Part shown: in pieces, positions 25,817-34,998 of the stretch
Layout of the letters: each line of letters begins with the position of its first letter
Position numbering within the stretch: position 1 is the stretch's first letter
NCBI GenBank assembly: GCA_964507325.1
Contig: CAZDQL010000022.1
Location: 1-64,000 of the forward strand
Source of the DNA: CAZDQL01 sp964507325
GTDB lineage: Bacteria > Planctomycetota > UBA1135 > GCA-002686595
DNA length: 64,000 nucleotides
Direction of reading: 5' to 3'
Made by a program: the position numbers and the translations under genes
Notes under the pieces: model-generated
What the model was told of the DNA's origin: nothing
Database searches by the model: none
Seen by the model: the letters and a program-made list of their open reading frames with translations, nothing else

Positions 25817-28330
25817 ATGGATGAGTCCGGCCGGAGCGCCCTGCTGGCCTTCGTCGCCCGCTTCGTCGCCGATCGACGCGAGGGGCGTGTCGCCCCCCTG
25901 GCCGACTACCTGGCGCGCTTCCCTGGTGCGGAGCGCGAGGTCGCGGCGGAGTACCTACGGGCCCGAGACAACGGCGGCCCGGCCGGCGACGGGGGCCCCG
26001 AGAGCGCGGATCCGGACGAGCGGCGAATCGCGGACTACCGCCTCGAGCGCGAGCTCGGTCGGGGCGGGCAAGGTGTGGTCTGGCTGGCCTCCGACACGCG
26101 CCTCACGCGACAGGTGGCGCTCAAGGTCATCCCACTCGGCACCGGGAGTACCGGTCCGCCGCCGCGTCTGTTGCGCGAGGCCCTCGCCACCGCCAGCCTC
26201 GAGCACCCCGCCTTCTGCACCGTCTACGACGTGGGCGCCGATGAGCACTCGGCCTGGATCGCCATGCGCTACGTCGAGGGGGTGTCGCTCGGCGAGTGGG
26301 CCGACGCAAGGCGTGACAGCCCGGACTTCTTGCGCCAGCTCCTGATCCTCGTAGGCGAGGTGGCCCGAGCCCTGCACTTCGCCCATCAGGCGGGGGTGGT
26401 GCACCGCGACGTGAAGCCGAGCAACGTCCTGGTCACCGCCGACGATCAGGTCGTCGTGCTCGACCTGGGCGTGGCGTTGCTCGAGCAGGGAGCTGCGCCG
26501 TTGACCCTCACCGGGGATGCTCTCGGCACGCCCGCCTACATCGCCCCCGAAGCCCTGATCTCCACGGAGGGCCGCGCCGGCCCGCAGGCGGACGTCTGGG
26601 GGCTGGGGGTGACCCTCTACCAGACCCTCAGTGGGCGGCTGCCCTTCGATGCTCCCACCCGCGCGGGCATCACGCGCGCCATCCTGGATGAGGAACCCGA
26701 GGACCTGCGCCGCCTCGGCGTGCCCCGCGATCCGGCGCTGGTCGTCCACACCTGCCTCCACAAGGAGCTCGACCAGCGCTATCGGGACGCGGGGGAGTTG
26801 GCGGACGAGCTGGAGCGCGCCGCCCAGGGCAGCGCCGTGCGTGCGCGTCCGATCGGGCCCCTGAGCCGGGTCGCGCGCTGGAGTCGGCGCAATCCGCGCT
26901 TCGCCGGCACGATCGCCGTCTTCGCGGTGCTCTTGACCGCTGTCGCCGTGGTCTCCCTGGCGCTCTACCTGGAGACCTCGCGCACCCTGAAGGAGAAGGA
27001 GGAGCTGGTCCTCGAGCTCTCCCAGTCCACCGACCACGTGCTCGTGCGGCAGCTCCTGGCGGACGAGCGCCGGCTCTGGCCAGCGGTCCCCCAACGGCTG
27101 CAACGCATCGACCAGTGGCTGACCGACGCGCGCGGGCTGTTGGGACGCGAGTCGAGCCACCGTGTGCAGCGAGCGCAGCTCGTGGCCCGCTTGGAGCAGT
27201 TCTCGGAGGTCGACTCCGGATCGCTCGAACGGGCGGACGACGCGTGGAAGCTGAGCAAGCTGGACGAGCTCCTGGCTTCGGTGGTCGACCTGCCCGCCGC
27301 CCTCGAGCGCGTCGAGGCCCGGCGGCTCTTCGCCTCCGAGCTGGAGCGGCGCACGGTCACCGACCACGCCGAGGCCTGGGCCAGGGCAGTGCGCGGGGTG
27401 AGCGAGGATCCTCGTTTCGCCGGTTTCGCCCTCACACCCCAGGTGGGTCTGATTCCCCTCGGATCCGACCCGCTCAGCGGCTTGCAGGAGTTCGCCCACC
27501 TGGCGAGCGGCCCCCCGGCCCGACGCCGCACGGGGGGCAGCGAGATCGTGTGCGAGGAGGGTCGCGGTTTGGTGTTGATACTGGTGCCGGGGGGGAACGT
27601 GCAGTCCGGCGCCGTGTTGGAGGGTCCTGGGCGCGTCGACCCGCTGCTCTCCAAGTGGGAAGTGGGGCTTCTCGAACACCGCCTCGAGCCCTTCCTGATC
27701 AGCAAGTACGAGATGACCCAGGAGCAGTGGCAGCGCCACACGGGCAAGAACCCCGCGGCCTACGGCCAGTCCCATCCGCTGGAGTCGCGACGCAGGCCAG
27801 TGGAGCAGGTCGGATGGGCCGAGTGTCGCACCGTGCTGGGCCAACTCGACCTCGCCCTGCCCTCCGAGGCTCGCTGGGAGCACGCGGCTCGCAGCGGGAC
27901 GGAGAGCATCTGGTACACCGGCGACGAGGTGACCTCCATCCGAGGTCACGCCAACCTGGCCGACGCCACCGCCAAGGAGATGTTCGTCGAGGCGCACGGA
28001 GAGACGACCACGCCCTTCGAGGATTGGCTCACCGACGGCAGCTACGGGCCGAGCCGCGTGGGCACCTACGACCCCAACCCCTTCGGTCTGCACGACGTGA
28101 TGGGCAACGTCGCCGAGTGGACGACCGGGGGGCAGTTGTGGCCCGGCGACTCCGAGTCGAGGCGCGAACGCGGCGAGGCTCAGGGCGATCCCTACATGGC
28201 GATCGCACGGGGAGGTTCCTTCCAGCAGCTCGCGCCCACTGCTCGCTCCGCGGCGCGCGAGGGCTACTCGACCAACGCCACCAGCCCGCGGGTGGGGGTG
28301 CGACCCGTGCGATCGTTGCGCAGCCGCTAG
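25817..28330 (+). CDS. Transmembrane Ser/Thr protein kinase fused to a formylglycine-generating-enzyme (FGE/SUMF1) domain
   Basis: An 837-residue fusion. A short helical N-terminus ('LADYLARFPGAEREVAAEYL') precedes a PknB-like kinase: Gly loop 'GRGGQG' (81-86), 'VALKV' Lys103, catalytic 'HRDVKPSNV' (Asp198), metal-binding 'DLG' (216-218, DFG variant) and 'GTPAYIAPE'. A single membrane helix lies at about 364-384, followed by a helical linker. The C-terminal FGE-like domain (about 585-835) has 'ISKYEMTQEQWQRHTG', 'LPSEARWEHAARSGT', 'NPFGLHDVMGNVAEW' and 'RGGSFQQLAPTARSAAR'. The domain would lie outside the membrane and probably binds rather than oxidises, since the paired catalytic Cys residues were not found. 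It forms a divergent pair with an ECF sigma gene. Ligand and targets unknown. Confidence 0.92.
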   Translation: MDESGRSALLAFVARFVADRREGRVAPLADYLARFPGAEREVAAEYLRARDNGGPAGDGGPESADPDERRIADYRLERELGRGGQGVVWLASDTRLTRQVALKVIPLGTGSTGPPPRLLREALATASLEHPAFCTVYDVGADEHSAWIAMRYVEGVSLGEWADARRDSPDFLRQLLILVGEVARALHFAHQAGVVHRDVKPSNVLVTADDQVVVLDLGVALLEQGAAPLTLTGDALGTPAYIAPEALISTEGRAGPQADVWGLGVTLYQTLSGRLPFDAPTRAGITRAILDEEPEDLRRLGVPRDPALVVHTCLHKELDQRYRDAGELADELERAAQGSAVRARPIGPLSRVARWSRRNPRFAGTIAVFAVLLTAVAVVSLALYLETSRTLKEKEELVLELSQSTDHVLVRQLLADERRLWPAVPQRLQRIDQWLTDARGLLGRESSHRVQRAQLVARLEQFSEVDSGSLERADDAWKLSKLDELLASVVDLPAALERVEARRLFASELERRTVTDHAEAWARAVRGVSEDPRFAGFALTPQVGLIPLGSDPLSGLQEFAHLASGPPARRRTGGSEIVCEEGRGLVLILVPGGNVQSGAVLEGPGRVDPLLSKWEVGLLEHRLEPFLISKYEMTQEQWQRHTGKNPAAYGQSHPLESRRRPVEQVGWAECRTVLGQLDLALPSEARWEHAARSGTESIWYTGDEVTSIRGHANLADATAKEMFVEAHGETTTPFEDWLTDGSYGPSRVGTYDPNPFGLHDVMGNVAEWTTGGQLWPGDSESRRERGEAQGDPYMAIARGGSFQQLAPTARSAAREGYSTNATSPRVGVRPVRSLRSR

Positions 28331-28358
28331 CTCCCCGCTCGGTCCGCGCAGAAGCGCG

Positions 28359-28396
28359 CGAACGGCGCTCCGGAGTGTGCTCCGCAGCGCCGTTCG
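28359..28396. terminator. Strong hairpin downstream of the kinase gene
   Basis: The arms CGAACGGCGCT (28359-28369) and AGCGCCGTTCG (28386-28396) pair perfectly. After one mismatch, CGGAG pairs with CTCCG around a TGTG loop, giving a 16-bp stem 28 bp after the kinase stop codon. No T-run follows, so it may be a terminator-like or RNA-stabilising structure. Confidence 0.5.
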
Positions 28397-28409
28397 ATGG
28401 AGCGGTCGC

Positions 28410-28560
28410 TGGGAAGATCAGCTGAACGGGATCGACCCATAGCGCGATCGTGTCGCCGCCGGTGGCGAAGGTCAGCTTGAACACGATCTTGGAGACTTGG
28501 TCGATGTTGGAGCTCGTCACCGTGGCCGAGTTGCCGCCGACGGCAACCGGAGATGGCGCC
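28410..28560 (-). pseudogene. Possible remnant of a secreted-protein gene
   Basis: The minus-strand frame reads 'VAVGGNSATVTSSNIDQVSK' then 'IVFKLTFATGGDTIALWVDP'. This resembles the 'D(T/S)(I/L)xLWV(N/D)P' segment of autotransporter- or sialidase-like surface proteins common in Planctomycetota and Verrucomicrobiota. The frame continues without family similarity on either side, and no start or signal peptide is apparent. It is probably a fragment left by rearrangement; chance resemblance is possible. Confidence 0.35.
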
Positions 28561-28866
28561 TGAGGACGGGCGCGCTCACGGCGCGCTACGCCCGGCGCGT
28601 ACGCGAGCCGGCCGATGCGACGGGCTGCGTCTGACCCGGTCTTTCTGCCAGCACCGGCCAACTGGGGCGATTCCGGCTCGCCGCTGGTGAGGGAGGTGGG
28701 CTCGCTCCCTGTCGTTTTGTCGTTGTCCGGTCGTGGTCAGCGAGGTATCACGCATGCGGCAGGGTCATTCCATGCACCAGGTGGCAATAGCGATCGAGAG
28801 AGAGACCGCACGGCGCTTGCGGCGTGTGGAGTGCCGGCTGAACGACCGTCGGCACCAGGAGACCTC

Positions 28867-30294
28867 GTGAGTGAGTCCTCCCTCTGCCTGCTGAACGATC
28901 GCCCCGTCGCGGTCTCGCCGGGCGACCCCAGGTCGGCCCTGGCCTGGCTGCGGGAGACGCGCGGCGCGACCGGCGCCAAGGAGGGGTGCGGCGAAGGGGA
29001 GTGCGGCGCCTGTGCCGTGCTGCTCGGCGAGGTCACCGTGGGCGGGCGCGTGCGCTACCGGGCGGTGGCGTCCTGCCTGCTGCCGATCGCCGAGCTCGCC
29101 GGGCGGCACCTGGTGACGATCGAGGGGCTCGATCCGCCGGCGGGGCTCAATCCGATCCAGCAAGCGCTGGTCGCGGCCGGCGCGCCCCAGTGCGGCTTCT
29201 GCTTCCCGGGGATCGTGGTGGCGCTGACCGGGTTCTTCCTGGCGAGCCAAGAGCTCTCGGAGGAGCGGGCGCTCGTCGCCCTCGACGGCAACATCTGCCG
29301 CTGTACCGGCTACGCTGCGATCCGCCGGGCGGTCGCCGGGCTCTGCCGCACCCACGGCCCCTCCCTCGCGGCGGCGAGCGACCGCGTGGCGGAGCTCGCG
29401 GCCGCGGGATTCGTGCCGGCCTCCTTCGTCGAGGCGCCCGCGCGCCTCTCCTCGGTCGAGGCCCAGGGCGCAGAGGAGCCCGGGACCGCGGCTCCGGTTC
29501 TCATCGGCGGCGGGACCGATCTCCTCGTCCAGGAGCCCGACCTGCTCGCCGGTGGGCCGGCCGTCCACCTCTCCCGTCGGCCGGAGCTCCGAGGCATCGA
29601 GCGCGAGCCGGATCACGTGCGGATCGGTGGCGGCGTGACGATCGAGGAACTGGGGAGCGACCCCCTCTTCCGCGAGCTGGTGCCCGCGGCGCCGGAGATC
29701 GTCGCGCGCTTCGGCTCGACCCTGATCCGCAACCGCGCCACGGTCGCCGGCAACCTCGTCAACGCGTCACCGATCGGCGACGTGACCGTGCTCCTCCTGG
29801 CGCTGGAGGCCGAGCTCCTGCTCGTCGACGGCGGCGCTCGGCGCGCGCTGCCCCTCGGCGAGTTCTATCGGGGCTACAAGCAGCTCGCCCGCGAACCGGG
29901 GGAGTGGATCGAAGCGGTGCGGGTGCCCGCGCGGGTGGCTCGGGACGCCGTGAGCTTCGAGAAGATCTCGCAGCGGCACACCCTGGACATCGCCGCAGTC
30001 AACTCGGCGGCCCGCGCCACGCTCGACGGGGGAGTGGTGCGAGACCTGACGCTGGCCATCGGCGGCGTGGCCCCGATCCCGCTCGTCGCCGGCCGCACGG
30101 CCCGCTGTCTGACGGGCCGGCCCCTCGACGCGGCGGCGATCCGCGAGGCGGCGCAGGTGCTCGCCGAGGAGATCGCGCCCATCGACGACGTGCGGGGTTC
30201 CGCCGCCTACAAGCGCGAGCTGGCGCGACGGCTGCTCGTGGCCCACGCGCTGCGCTTCGCGCCCGACAGGCTGCGCTTCGAGGAGGTGGTATGA
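28867..30294 (+). CDS. xdhA: Xanthine dehydrogenase-type small subunit (2Fe-2S + FAD)
   Basis: A 475-residue electron-transfer subunit of a molybdenum hydroxylase. The GTG at 28867 (AGGAG 5 bases upstream) is chosen because the 84 codons before it have no domain similarity. The first 2Fe-2S cluster ligands are Cys41/46/49 in 'GCGEGECGAC' plus Cys70. The second cluster has Cys109/112 ('QCGFC') and Cys144/146 ('CRCTGY'). The FAD domain begins at 'VLIGGGTDLLVQ' (about 211) with 'FGSTLIRNRATVAGNLVNASP'. It accepts electrons from the Mo subunit encoded next. First gene of the operon; its last bases overlap the following ATG (ATGA). The substrate is probably a purine given the neighbours. Confidence 0.92.
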   Translation: MSESSLCLLNDRPVAVSPGDPRSALAWLRETRGATGAKEGCGEGECGACAVLLGEVTVGGRVRYRAVASCLLPIAELAGRHLVTIEGLDPPAGLNPIQQALVAAGAPQCGFCFPGIVVALTGFFLASQELSEERALVALDGNICRCTGYAAIRRAVAGLCRTHGPSLAAASDRVAELAAAGFVPASFVEAPARLSSVEAQGAEEPGTAAPVLIGGGTDLLVQEPDLLAGGPAVHLSRRPELRGIEREPDHVRIGGGVTIEELGSDPLFRELVPAAPEIVARFGSTLIRNRATVAGNLVNASPIGDVTVLLLALEAELLLVDGGARRALPLGEFYRGYKQLAREPGEWIEAVRVPARVARDAVSFEKISQRHTLDIAAVNSAARATLDGGVVRDLTLAIGGVAPIPLVAGRTARCLTGRPLDAAAIREAAQVLAEEIAPIDDVRGSAAYKRELARRLLVAHALRFAPDRLRFEEVV

Positions 30295-32588
30295 GTCACG
30301 GCGATCCCCACCTGCACGTTCGCGGCGAAGCGGTCTTCGTCGACGATCTCGAGCTGCCCGCCGGCACGCTGCACGCGGCGGTCTTGGGCTCGCCCATCGC
30401 CCACGGTTCGATCGAGCGGCTCGAGGTCGGCGCCGCCTCGCAGGAGCCCGGCGTCGTGCGCGTGCTGACCGCGGAGGACATCCCCGGGGAGAACCAGATC
30501 GGCGCCATCCTGCCGGACGAGCCGTTGCTGGCCGAGGGCGAGGTGCATCACGTGGGGCAGCCGGTCGCCGTGGTGCTCGCCGACTCGGCCGCCGCGGCGC
30601 GTCGGGCGCGCCACGCCATCGAGCTCGAGATCAAGCCCCTGCCGATCACGACCGACGCGCGCCGGGCCGCGGCGCGCGGTCAACTGCTCGTGCCGGCGCG
30701 GACCTTCGCGCTCGGCGAGGTCGACGCGGCCTGGGCGGAGTGCGCGCACGTCGTGACCGGCCGCGTGGACTCGGGGGCGCAAGAGCACTTCTACCTCGAG
30801 ACGCAGGGCGCGCTGGCCATCCCGTTGGAGGGGGGCGCGCTCGCCGTCTGCGCCTCCACCCAGTCGCCCACGGGGGTGCAGCGGCAGATCGCCCGCGTCC
30901 TCGGCCTGCCGATGCACGCGATCGAGGTGGACGTGCGGCGCCTGGGCGGCGCGTTCGGTGGCAAGGAGGACCAGGCCACGCCCTGGGCGGTGCTCGCCGC
31001 GCTGGGCGCCCGCGCGACCGGTCGCACCGTCAAGCTGGTCTTGAATCGCCGCGACGACCTGCTCATGACCGGCAAGCGGCATCCGTACTCCTCGGACTTC
31101 AAGCTGGGGCTCGCCGCGGACGGACGCTTCGTCGCCTACGAGGTCACCCTGTACCAGAACGCGGGCTCGGCGGCCGATCTCTCACCGGCCGTGCTCGAGC
31201 GCTCGCTCTTCCACGTCACCTGTAGCTACGCGATCGAGAACGTGCGGGCGACGGGGCTCAGCTGCCGGACGAACCTGGCGCCCTTCACCGCCTGTCGCGG
31301 CTTCGGCGCACCGCAGGCGATGTTCGTCCTCGAGGCCGCGATCGACGCTGCGGCACAGGAGATGGGCGTGCCGGCGAGAGAGCTGCAGCGGCGCAACCTC
31401 TTGCGCGAGGGGTCGCTGTTTCCCTGCGGCATGACCGCCGAGGCCTGCCGCGCCGAGCGCTGTTGGGAGGAGGTCGCGGAGAGCGCCGGCGTCGAGCGGC
31501 GCACCGCCGCCGTCGAGGCGTACAACCAGACCCACGCAGCCACCAAGCGGGGCTTGGCGCTGATGCCGGTCTGCTTCGGCATCTCCTTCACCAACACCTC
31601 GATGAACCAGGCCGGCGCCCTGGTCCACGCGCTCAGCGACGGCAGCGTGAGCGTGTCGACCGGCGCGGTCGAGATGGGGCAGGGGGTCAACCAGAAGATC
31701 CGCCGCATCGTCGCCGTCACCCTCGGCCTCGACCTGGAGCGCATCCGCGTCGACACCACCAACACGAGCCGCGTCGCCAACACTTCGCCGACGGCGGCGA
31801 GCACCGGGGCGGACATGAACGGCATGGCCGCGCGCCTGGCGGCGCTGCAGATCCTGGCGCGGCTGCGCGAGGTCGCGGCGCGGCAGCTCGACCTCGATGA
31901 TCCGGAGACCGTGACCGTGTCGGGCGGCCGGGTCCTGGTCGGCGGCCAACCGACCGAGTGGTCCTGGGAGGACCTCGTCGCCGCGGCGCTCCTGGCGCGC
32001 GTCGACCTCTCGGCCCACGCCCACTACGCGACGCCGCGGCTGCACTTCGACAAGGCGACCGAGAAGGGCCGTCCCTTCGCCTACCACGTGTACGGCGCCG
32101 CCGTGACCGAGGTCACGCTCGACTGCCTGCGCGGGACGGCGACGATCGACTCCGTCCGTCTCGTGCACGACGGCGGACGTCTGCTCGACGAGGCCGTCGA
32201 TCGCGGGCAGGTCGAGGGTGGGCTGGCGCAGGGGCTCGGCTGGATGCTACTGGAGGACCTGCGCCACGACGGCGAGGGGCGTCTGCTGCACGACACCGCC
32301 GGCAAGTACAAGGTGCCCGATCTGGGGTTCATGCCCGAGACGATCGACGTCGCGTTCCTGGAGGAGGCCGGCAACCCCCAAGCCGTGCTGGGTTCCAAGG
32401 CGGTGGGCGAGCCGCCCCTGATGTACGGCATCGGCGCCTACTTCGCGCTGCGGTCGGCGATCCGCGCCGCACGTCCCGACCTCGCGTACGACGACTACGG
32501 GGCGCCGCTGACGCCCGAGCGCACGCTGGCGCTCCTCACCGGCGGCTTCGCGCCCGCGCCCGATACCCCGCAGGAAGACCCGCAATGA
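30291..32588 (+). CDS. xdhB: Xanthine dehydrogenase-type molybdopterin-binding large subunit
   Basis: A 765-residue molybdenum-cofactor subunit partnering the gene just upstream (4-base ATGA overlap). Motifs: 'GEAVFVDDLELPAGTLHAAVLGSP' (a/b hammerhead), 'EVHHVGQPVAVVLAD', 'HFYLETQGALAIP', 'VRRLGGAFGGKEDQ' (Mo-co contact), 'TACRGFGAPQAMFVLE' (conserved Arg for substrate orientation), 'GAVEMGQGVNQKI' and 'LGSKAVGEPPLMYGIGAYFAL', whose Glu in 'VGEPP' is the catalytic base in this family. Length matches bacterial XdhB (about 770). Expected reaction: hydroxylation of hypoxanthine/xanthine, or the reverse reduction, inferred from the family. Confidence 0.93.
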   Translation: MSHGDPHLHVRGEAVFVDDLELPAGTLHAAVLGSPIAHGSIERLEVGAASQEPGVVRVLTAEDIPGENQIGAILPDEPLLAEGEVHHVGQPVAVVLADSAAAARRARHAIELEIKPLPITTDARRAAARGQLLVPARTFALGEVDAAWAECAHVVTGRVDSGAQEHFYLETQGALAIPLEGGALAVCASTQSPTGVQRQIARVLGLPMHAIEVDVRRLGGAFGGKEDQATPWAVLAALGARATGRTVKLVLNRRDDLLMTGKRHPYSSDFKLGLAADGRFVAYEVTLYQNAGSAADLSPAVLERSLFHVTCSYAIENVRATGLSCRTNLAPFTACRGFGAPQAMFVLEAAIDAAAQEMGVPARELQRRNLLREGSLFPCGMTAEACRAERCWEEVAESAGVERRTAAVEAYNQTHAATKRGLALMPVCFGISFTNTSMNQAGALVHALSDGSVSVSTGAVEMGQGVNQKIRRIVAVTLGLDLERIRVDTTNTSRVANTSPTAASTGADMNGMAARLAALQILARLREVAARQLDLDDPETVTVSGGRVLVGGQPTEWSWEDLVAAALLARVDLSAHAHYATPRLHFDKATEKGRPFAYHVYGAAVTEVTLDCLRGTATIDSVRLVHDGGRLLDEAVDRGQVEGGLAQGLGWMLLEDLRHDGEGRLLHDTAGKYKVPDLGFMPETIDVAFLEEAGNPQAVLGSKAVGEPPLMYGIGAYFALRSAIRAARPDLAYDDYGAPLTPERTLALLTGGFAPAPDTPQEDPQ

Positions 32589-33805
32589 CGTCCTCCGATC
32601 AGGTTCTACGGCTGGCCGAGCAGCACCGCGACGAGACCGCCGCCAACCTGGCGCGTCTGGTGCGCATACCGTCGCTCAGCGGCCAGGAGCGCGAGGTCAA
32701 CGCCGAGCTGGCTCGGCAGCTAACCGCGGCCGGCTTCGACGAGGTCTCCACCGATCCGCTGGGCAACGTCATCGGACGTGTCGGTCACGGACCGCGCGTC
32801 TTGGCGATCGACGCGCACATGGACACGGTCGACGTGGGCGAACGCGCCAACTGGGACTTCGACCCCTTCGGCGGCGAGATCCACGACGGTTGGGTGCACG
32901 GCCGCGGTTCGGTCGACCAGGAGGGCGGCGCGGCGGCCTTCGTCAGCGCCGGACGCATCCTCCAGGAGCTGGGCCTGGGCGAGGAGCTGACCCTGATCTG
33001 CACCGGGACGGTGATGGAGGAGGACTGCGACGGGCTCTGCTGGAAGTACCTCATCGAAGAGGGCGGGCTGAGTCCCGAGCTGGTGATCAGCACCGAGCCG
33101 ACCAACCTGGGGCTCTACCGCGGCCAGCGCGGTCGCATGGAGATCGCGGTCTCCTTCCGCGGCCGCTCCGCCCACGGGTCGGCGCCCGAGCGCGGCGTCA
33201 ACGCCATCTACCCCGCAGCGCGCACGTGCCTCGCCATCGCCGAGCTGCACGAGCGTCTGGCGGACGACGACTTCCTCGGCAAGGGGAGCCTCGCGGTGAC
33301 CGAGTTCACCTCGAGCGGGCCGTCCCTCTGCGCCATTCCCGACGCGGCGCGCCTGCACCTCGATCGGCGCCTGACCGCGGGCGAGACGCAGGAGTCGGCC
33401 CTGGCCGAGGTGCGCGCGACGCTCGCCGACCCCGAGGCCCGGGTCGAGGTGCTGCACTACGACGGGCTGGCGTACACCGGGCTGCGCTACGGCATGCCGA
33501 AGTACTACCCGACCTGGGTGCTCCCCGCCGACCATCCCGCCGTGAACCTGGGCGTGGAGGTGGCGCGGGAGCTCTTCGACGAGCCGCCCCGGTTGGGCCG
33601 CTGGACCTTCTCGACCAACGGCGTCGCCATCAACGGGCTGCACGGGATCCCCGTCATCGGCTACGGCCCGGGGGACGAGGTCCAGGCGCACGCCCCCAAC
33701 GAGCGGGTGCCGATCGATCATCTCGTCAAGGCCACCGCCTTCTACGCGCTCTACGCGCTGCGCCTGGCCCAGAGCGAGGGAACACAGAGGAGGACCGCAT
33801 CGTGA
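32585..33805 (+). CDS. ygeY: YgeY-type M20 metallopeptidase/amidohydrolase
   Basis: A 406-residue zinc hydrolase of the M20/ArgE-DapE family, YgeY branch. Metal and catalytic residues are visible: His78 and Asp80 in 'IDAHMDTVD', bridging Asp111 in 'GRGSVDQEGG', and Glu145/Glu146 in 'VMEEDCDG'. The dimerisation lid region contains 'FRGRSAHGSAPERGVNAIY', and 'SFS/TNGVAIN' precedes 'GYGPGDEVQAHAPNERV', where the last metal His lies. It starts within the stop of xdhB (ATGA). In gut bacteria ygeY is part of the uric-acid-degradation cluster, probably hydrolysing an acyl- or carbamoyl-diaminopropionate-like intermediate; the precise substrate is not established by sequence. Confidence 0.9.
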   Translation: MTSSDQVLRLAEQHRDETAANLARLVRIPSLSGQEREVNAELARQLTAAGFDEVSTDPLGNVIGRVGHGPRVLAIDAHMDTVDVGERANWDFDPFGGEIHDGWVHGRGSVDQEGGAAAFVSAGRILQELGLGEELTLICTGTVMEEDCDGLCWKYLIEEGGLSPELVISTEPTNLGLYRGQRGRMEIAVSFRGRSAHGSAPERGVNAIYPAARTCLAIAELHERLADDDFLGKGSLAVTEFTSSGPSLCAIPDAARLHLDRRLTAGETQESALAEVRATLADPEARVEVLHYDGLAYTGLRYGMPKYYPTWVLPADHPAVNLGVEVARELFDEPPRLGRWTFSTNGVAINGLHGIPVIGYGPGDEVQAHAPNERVPIDHLVKATAFYALYALRLAQSEGTQRRTAS

Positions 33806-34998
33806 CCGCCCCCCCCTGGCCCGAGCTCCTGCGCGATATCGCCGCTCGTTCGACGGACCTCCACGGCCAGGACGTGCTGCTCACCTGGGAGCGCTCGCTG
33901 GCGGATCTCGAGCAGCTGCTCGACGTGGCCGCCGCCTTGCGCCACCTGCGCGCGACCAACTGCTCGACGCGCTGCTTCGACTCCGGGCTCGCGGTCGCGC
34001 TCTTTCGCGACAACTCGACGCGGACGAGGTTCTCGTACGCGTCGGCGGCGAACCTGCTCGGCCTCCACGTCCAGGACCTGGACGAGAGCACCTCGCAGAT
34101 CGCCCACGGGGAGACCACGCGCGAGACCGCGGTCATGGTCTCGTTCCTCTCAGAGGCGATCGGCATTCGCGACGACATGTACCTGGGCGCGGGGAACGCC
34201 TACATGCGCGCAGTCGCCGCGGCCCTGGACGAAGCCCACGCCGAGGGGGTCCTGCCCGTCCGTCCGGCGGTCGTCAACCTGCAGTGCGACCTGGACCACC
34301 CCACGCAGACGCTCGCCGACCTGCGGCACCTGGTCGACGAGCTCGGCTCGCTCGACGCGCTGCGCGGCCGCAAGTTGGTGATGAGCTGGGCCCACTCGCC
34401 GAGCTACGGCAAGCCGCTGTCGGTGCCGCAGGGCATCGTGGGGCTGATGACGCGCCTCGGGATGGAGGTCGTGCTGGCCCATCCGCCGGGCTACGACCTG
34501 GAGCCCGAGGTGCTCGCGCAGGCGGAGGCGCAGGCCTCCCAGAGCGGGGGCAGCTTCAGCGTCACGGACCGCATGCGGGACGCCTTCGACGGCGCCGACG
34601 TCGTCTATCCCAAGAGCTGGGCGCCCCTCTCGGTGATGCGGCGGCGCACCGAGCTCTTGCGCGCGGGCGACCGCGACGCTCTCGCGGACCTCGAGGGCGA
34701 GTGCCTCGCCACCAATCGGGAGCACGCCGGCTGGACCTGCGACGCGGACCTCATGGCGCGCACGCGCGGGGCGCGCTATCTGCACTGCCTGCCGGCCGAC
34801 ATCACCGGCGTCTCCTGCGAGTGCGGCGAGGTCACCTCCGACGTCTTCGACGAGTTCCGCGTGCCCCTCTACCGTCAGGCCGGCTGCAAGCCGTACGTCA
34901 TCGCGGCCATGATTCTCTGCAGCCGCTTTTCCGACCCGGCCGCGCTGCTCGAGCGTCTGGCGGCGCGCGCAGCGCAGCGGGTGGTGGATCCGCTATGA
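33802..34998 (+). CDS. ygeW: YgeW-type carbamoyltransferase
   Basis: A 398-residue aspartate/ornithine carbamoyltransferase superfamily member. The GTG start overlaps the ygeY stop (GTGA). The carbamoyl-phosphate loop is 'FRDNSTRTRFSY' (STRTR at 72-76). 'CDLDHPTQTLADL' is the HPxQ motif, and 'HCLPADITGVSC' (near 329) is the HCLP motif with YgeW-type continuation rather than the ornithine-specific one. The inserted 'AHSPSYGKPLSVPQGIVGLM' is typical of YgeW, an unknown-substrate transcarbamylase. Role by context: phosphorolysis or formation of a carbamoyl intermediate from purine-ring nitrogen and carbon, yielding carbamoyl phosphate. No carbamate kinase gene accompanies it here. Confidence 0.92.
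   Translation: MTAPPWPELLRDIAARSTDLHGQDVLLTWERSLADLEQLLDVAAALRHLRATNCSTRCFDSGLAVALFRDNSTRTRFSYASAANLLGLHVQDLDESTSQIAHGETTRETAVMVSFLSEAIGIRDDMYLGAGNAYMRAVAAALDEAHAEGVLPVRPAVVNLQCDLDHPTQTLADLRHLVDELGSLDALRGRKLVMSWAHSPSYGKPLSVPQGIVGLMTRLGMEVVLAHPPGYDLEPEVLAQAEAQASQSGGSFSVTDRMRDAFDGADVVYPKSWAPLSVMRRRTELLRAGDRDALADLEGECLATNREHAGWTCDADLMARTRGARYLHCLPADITGVSCECGEVTSDVFDEFRVPLYRQAGCKPYVIAAMILCSRFSDPAALLERLAARAAQRVVDPL

Larger units (their letters stand above)
28331..28866. other. 536-bp interval between the kinase and the purine-degradation operon
   Basis: It holds the hairpin at 28359-28396 and a probable gene remnant on the minus strand (28410-28560). The rest shows no convincing gene. The promoter of the ten-gene operon should lie here, but I could not pick a convincing -35/-10 pair. 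A good AGGAG ribosome-binding site lies 5 bases before the GTG start at 28867. Confidence 0.6.
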
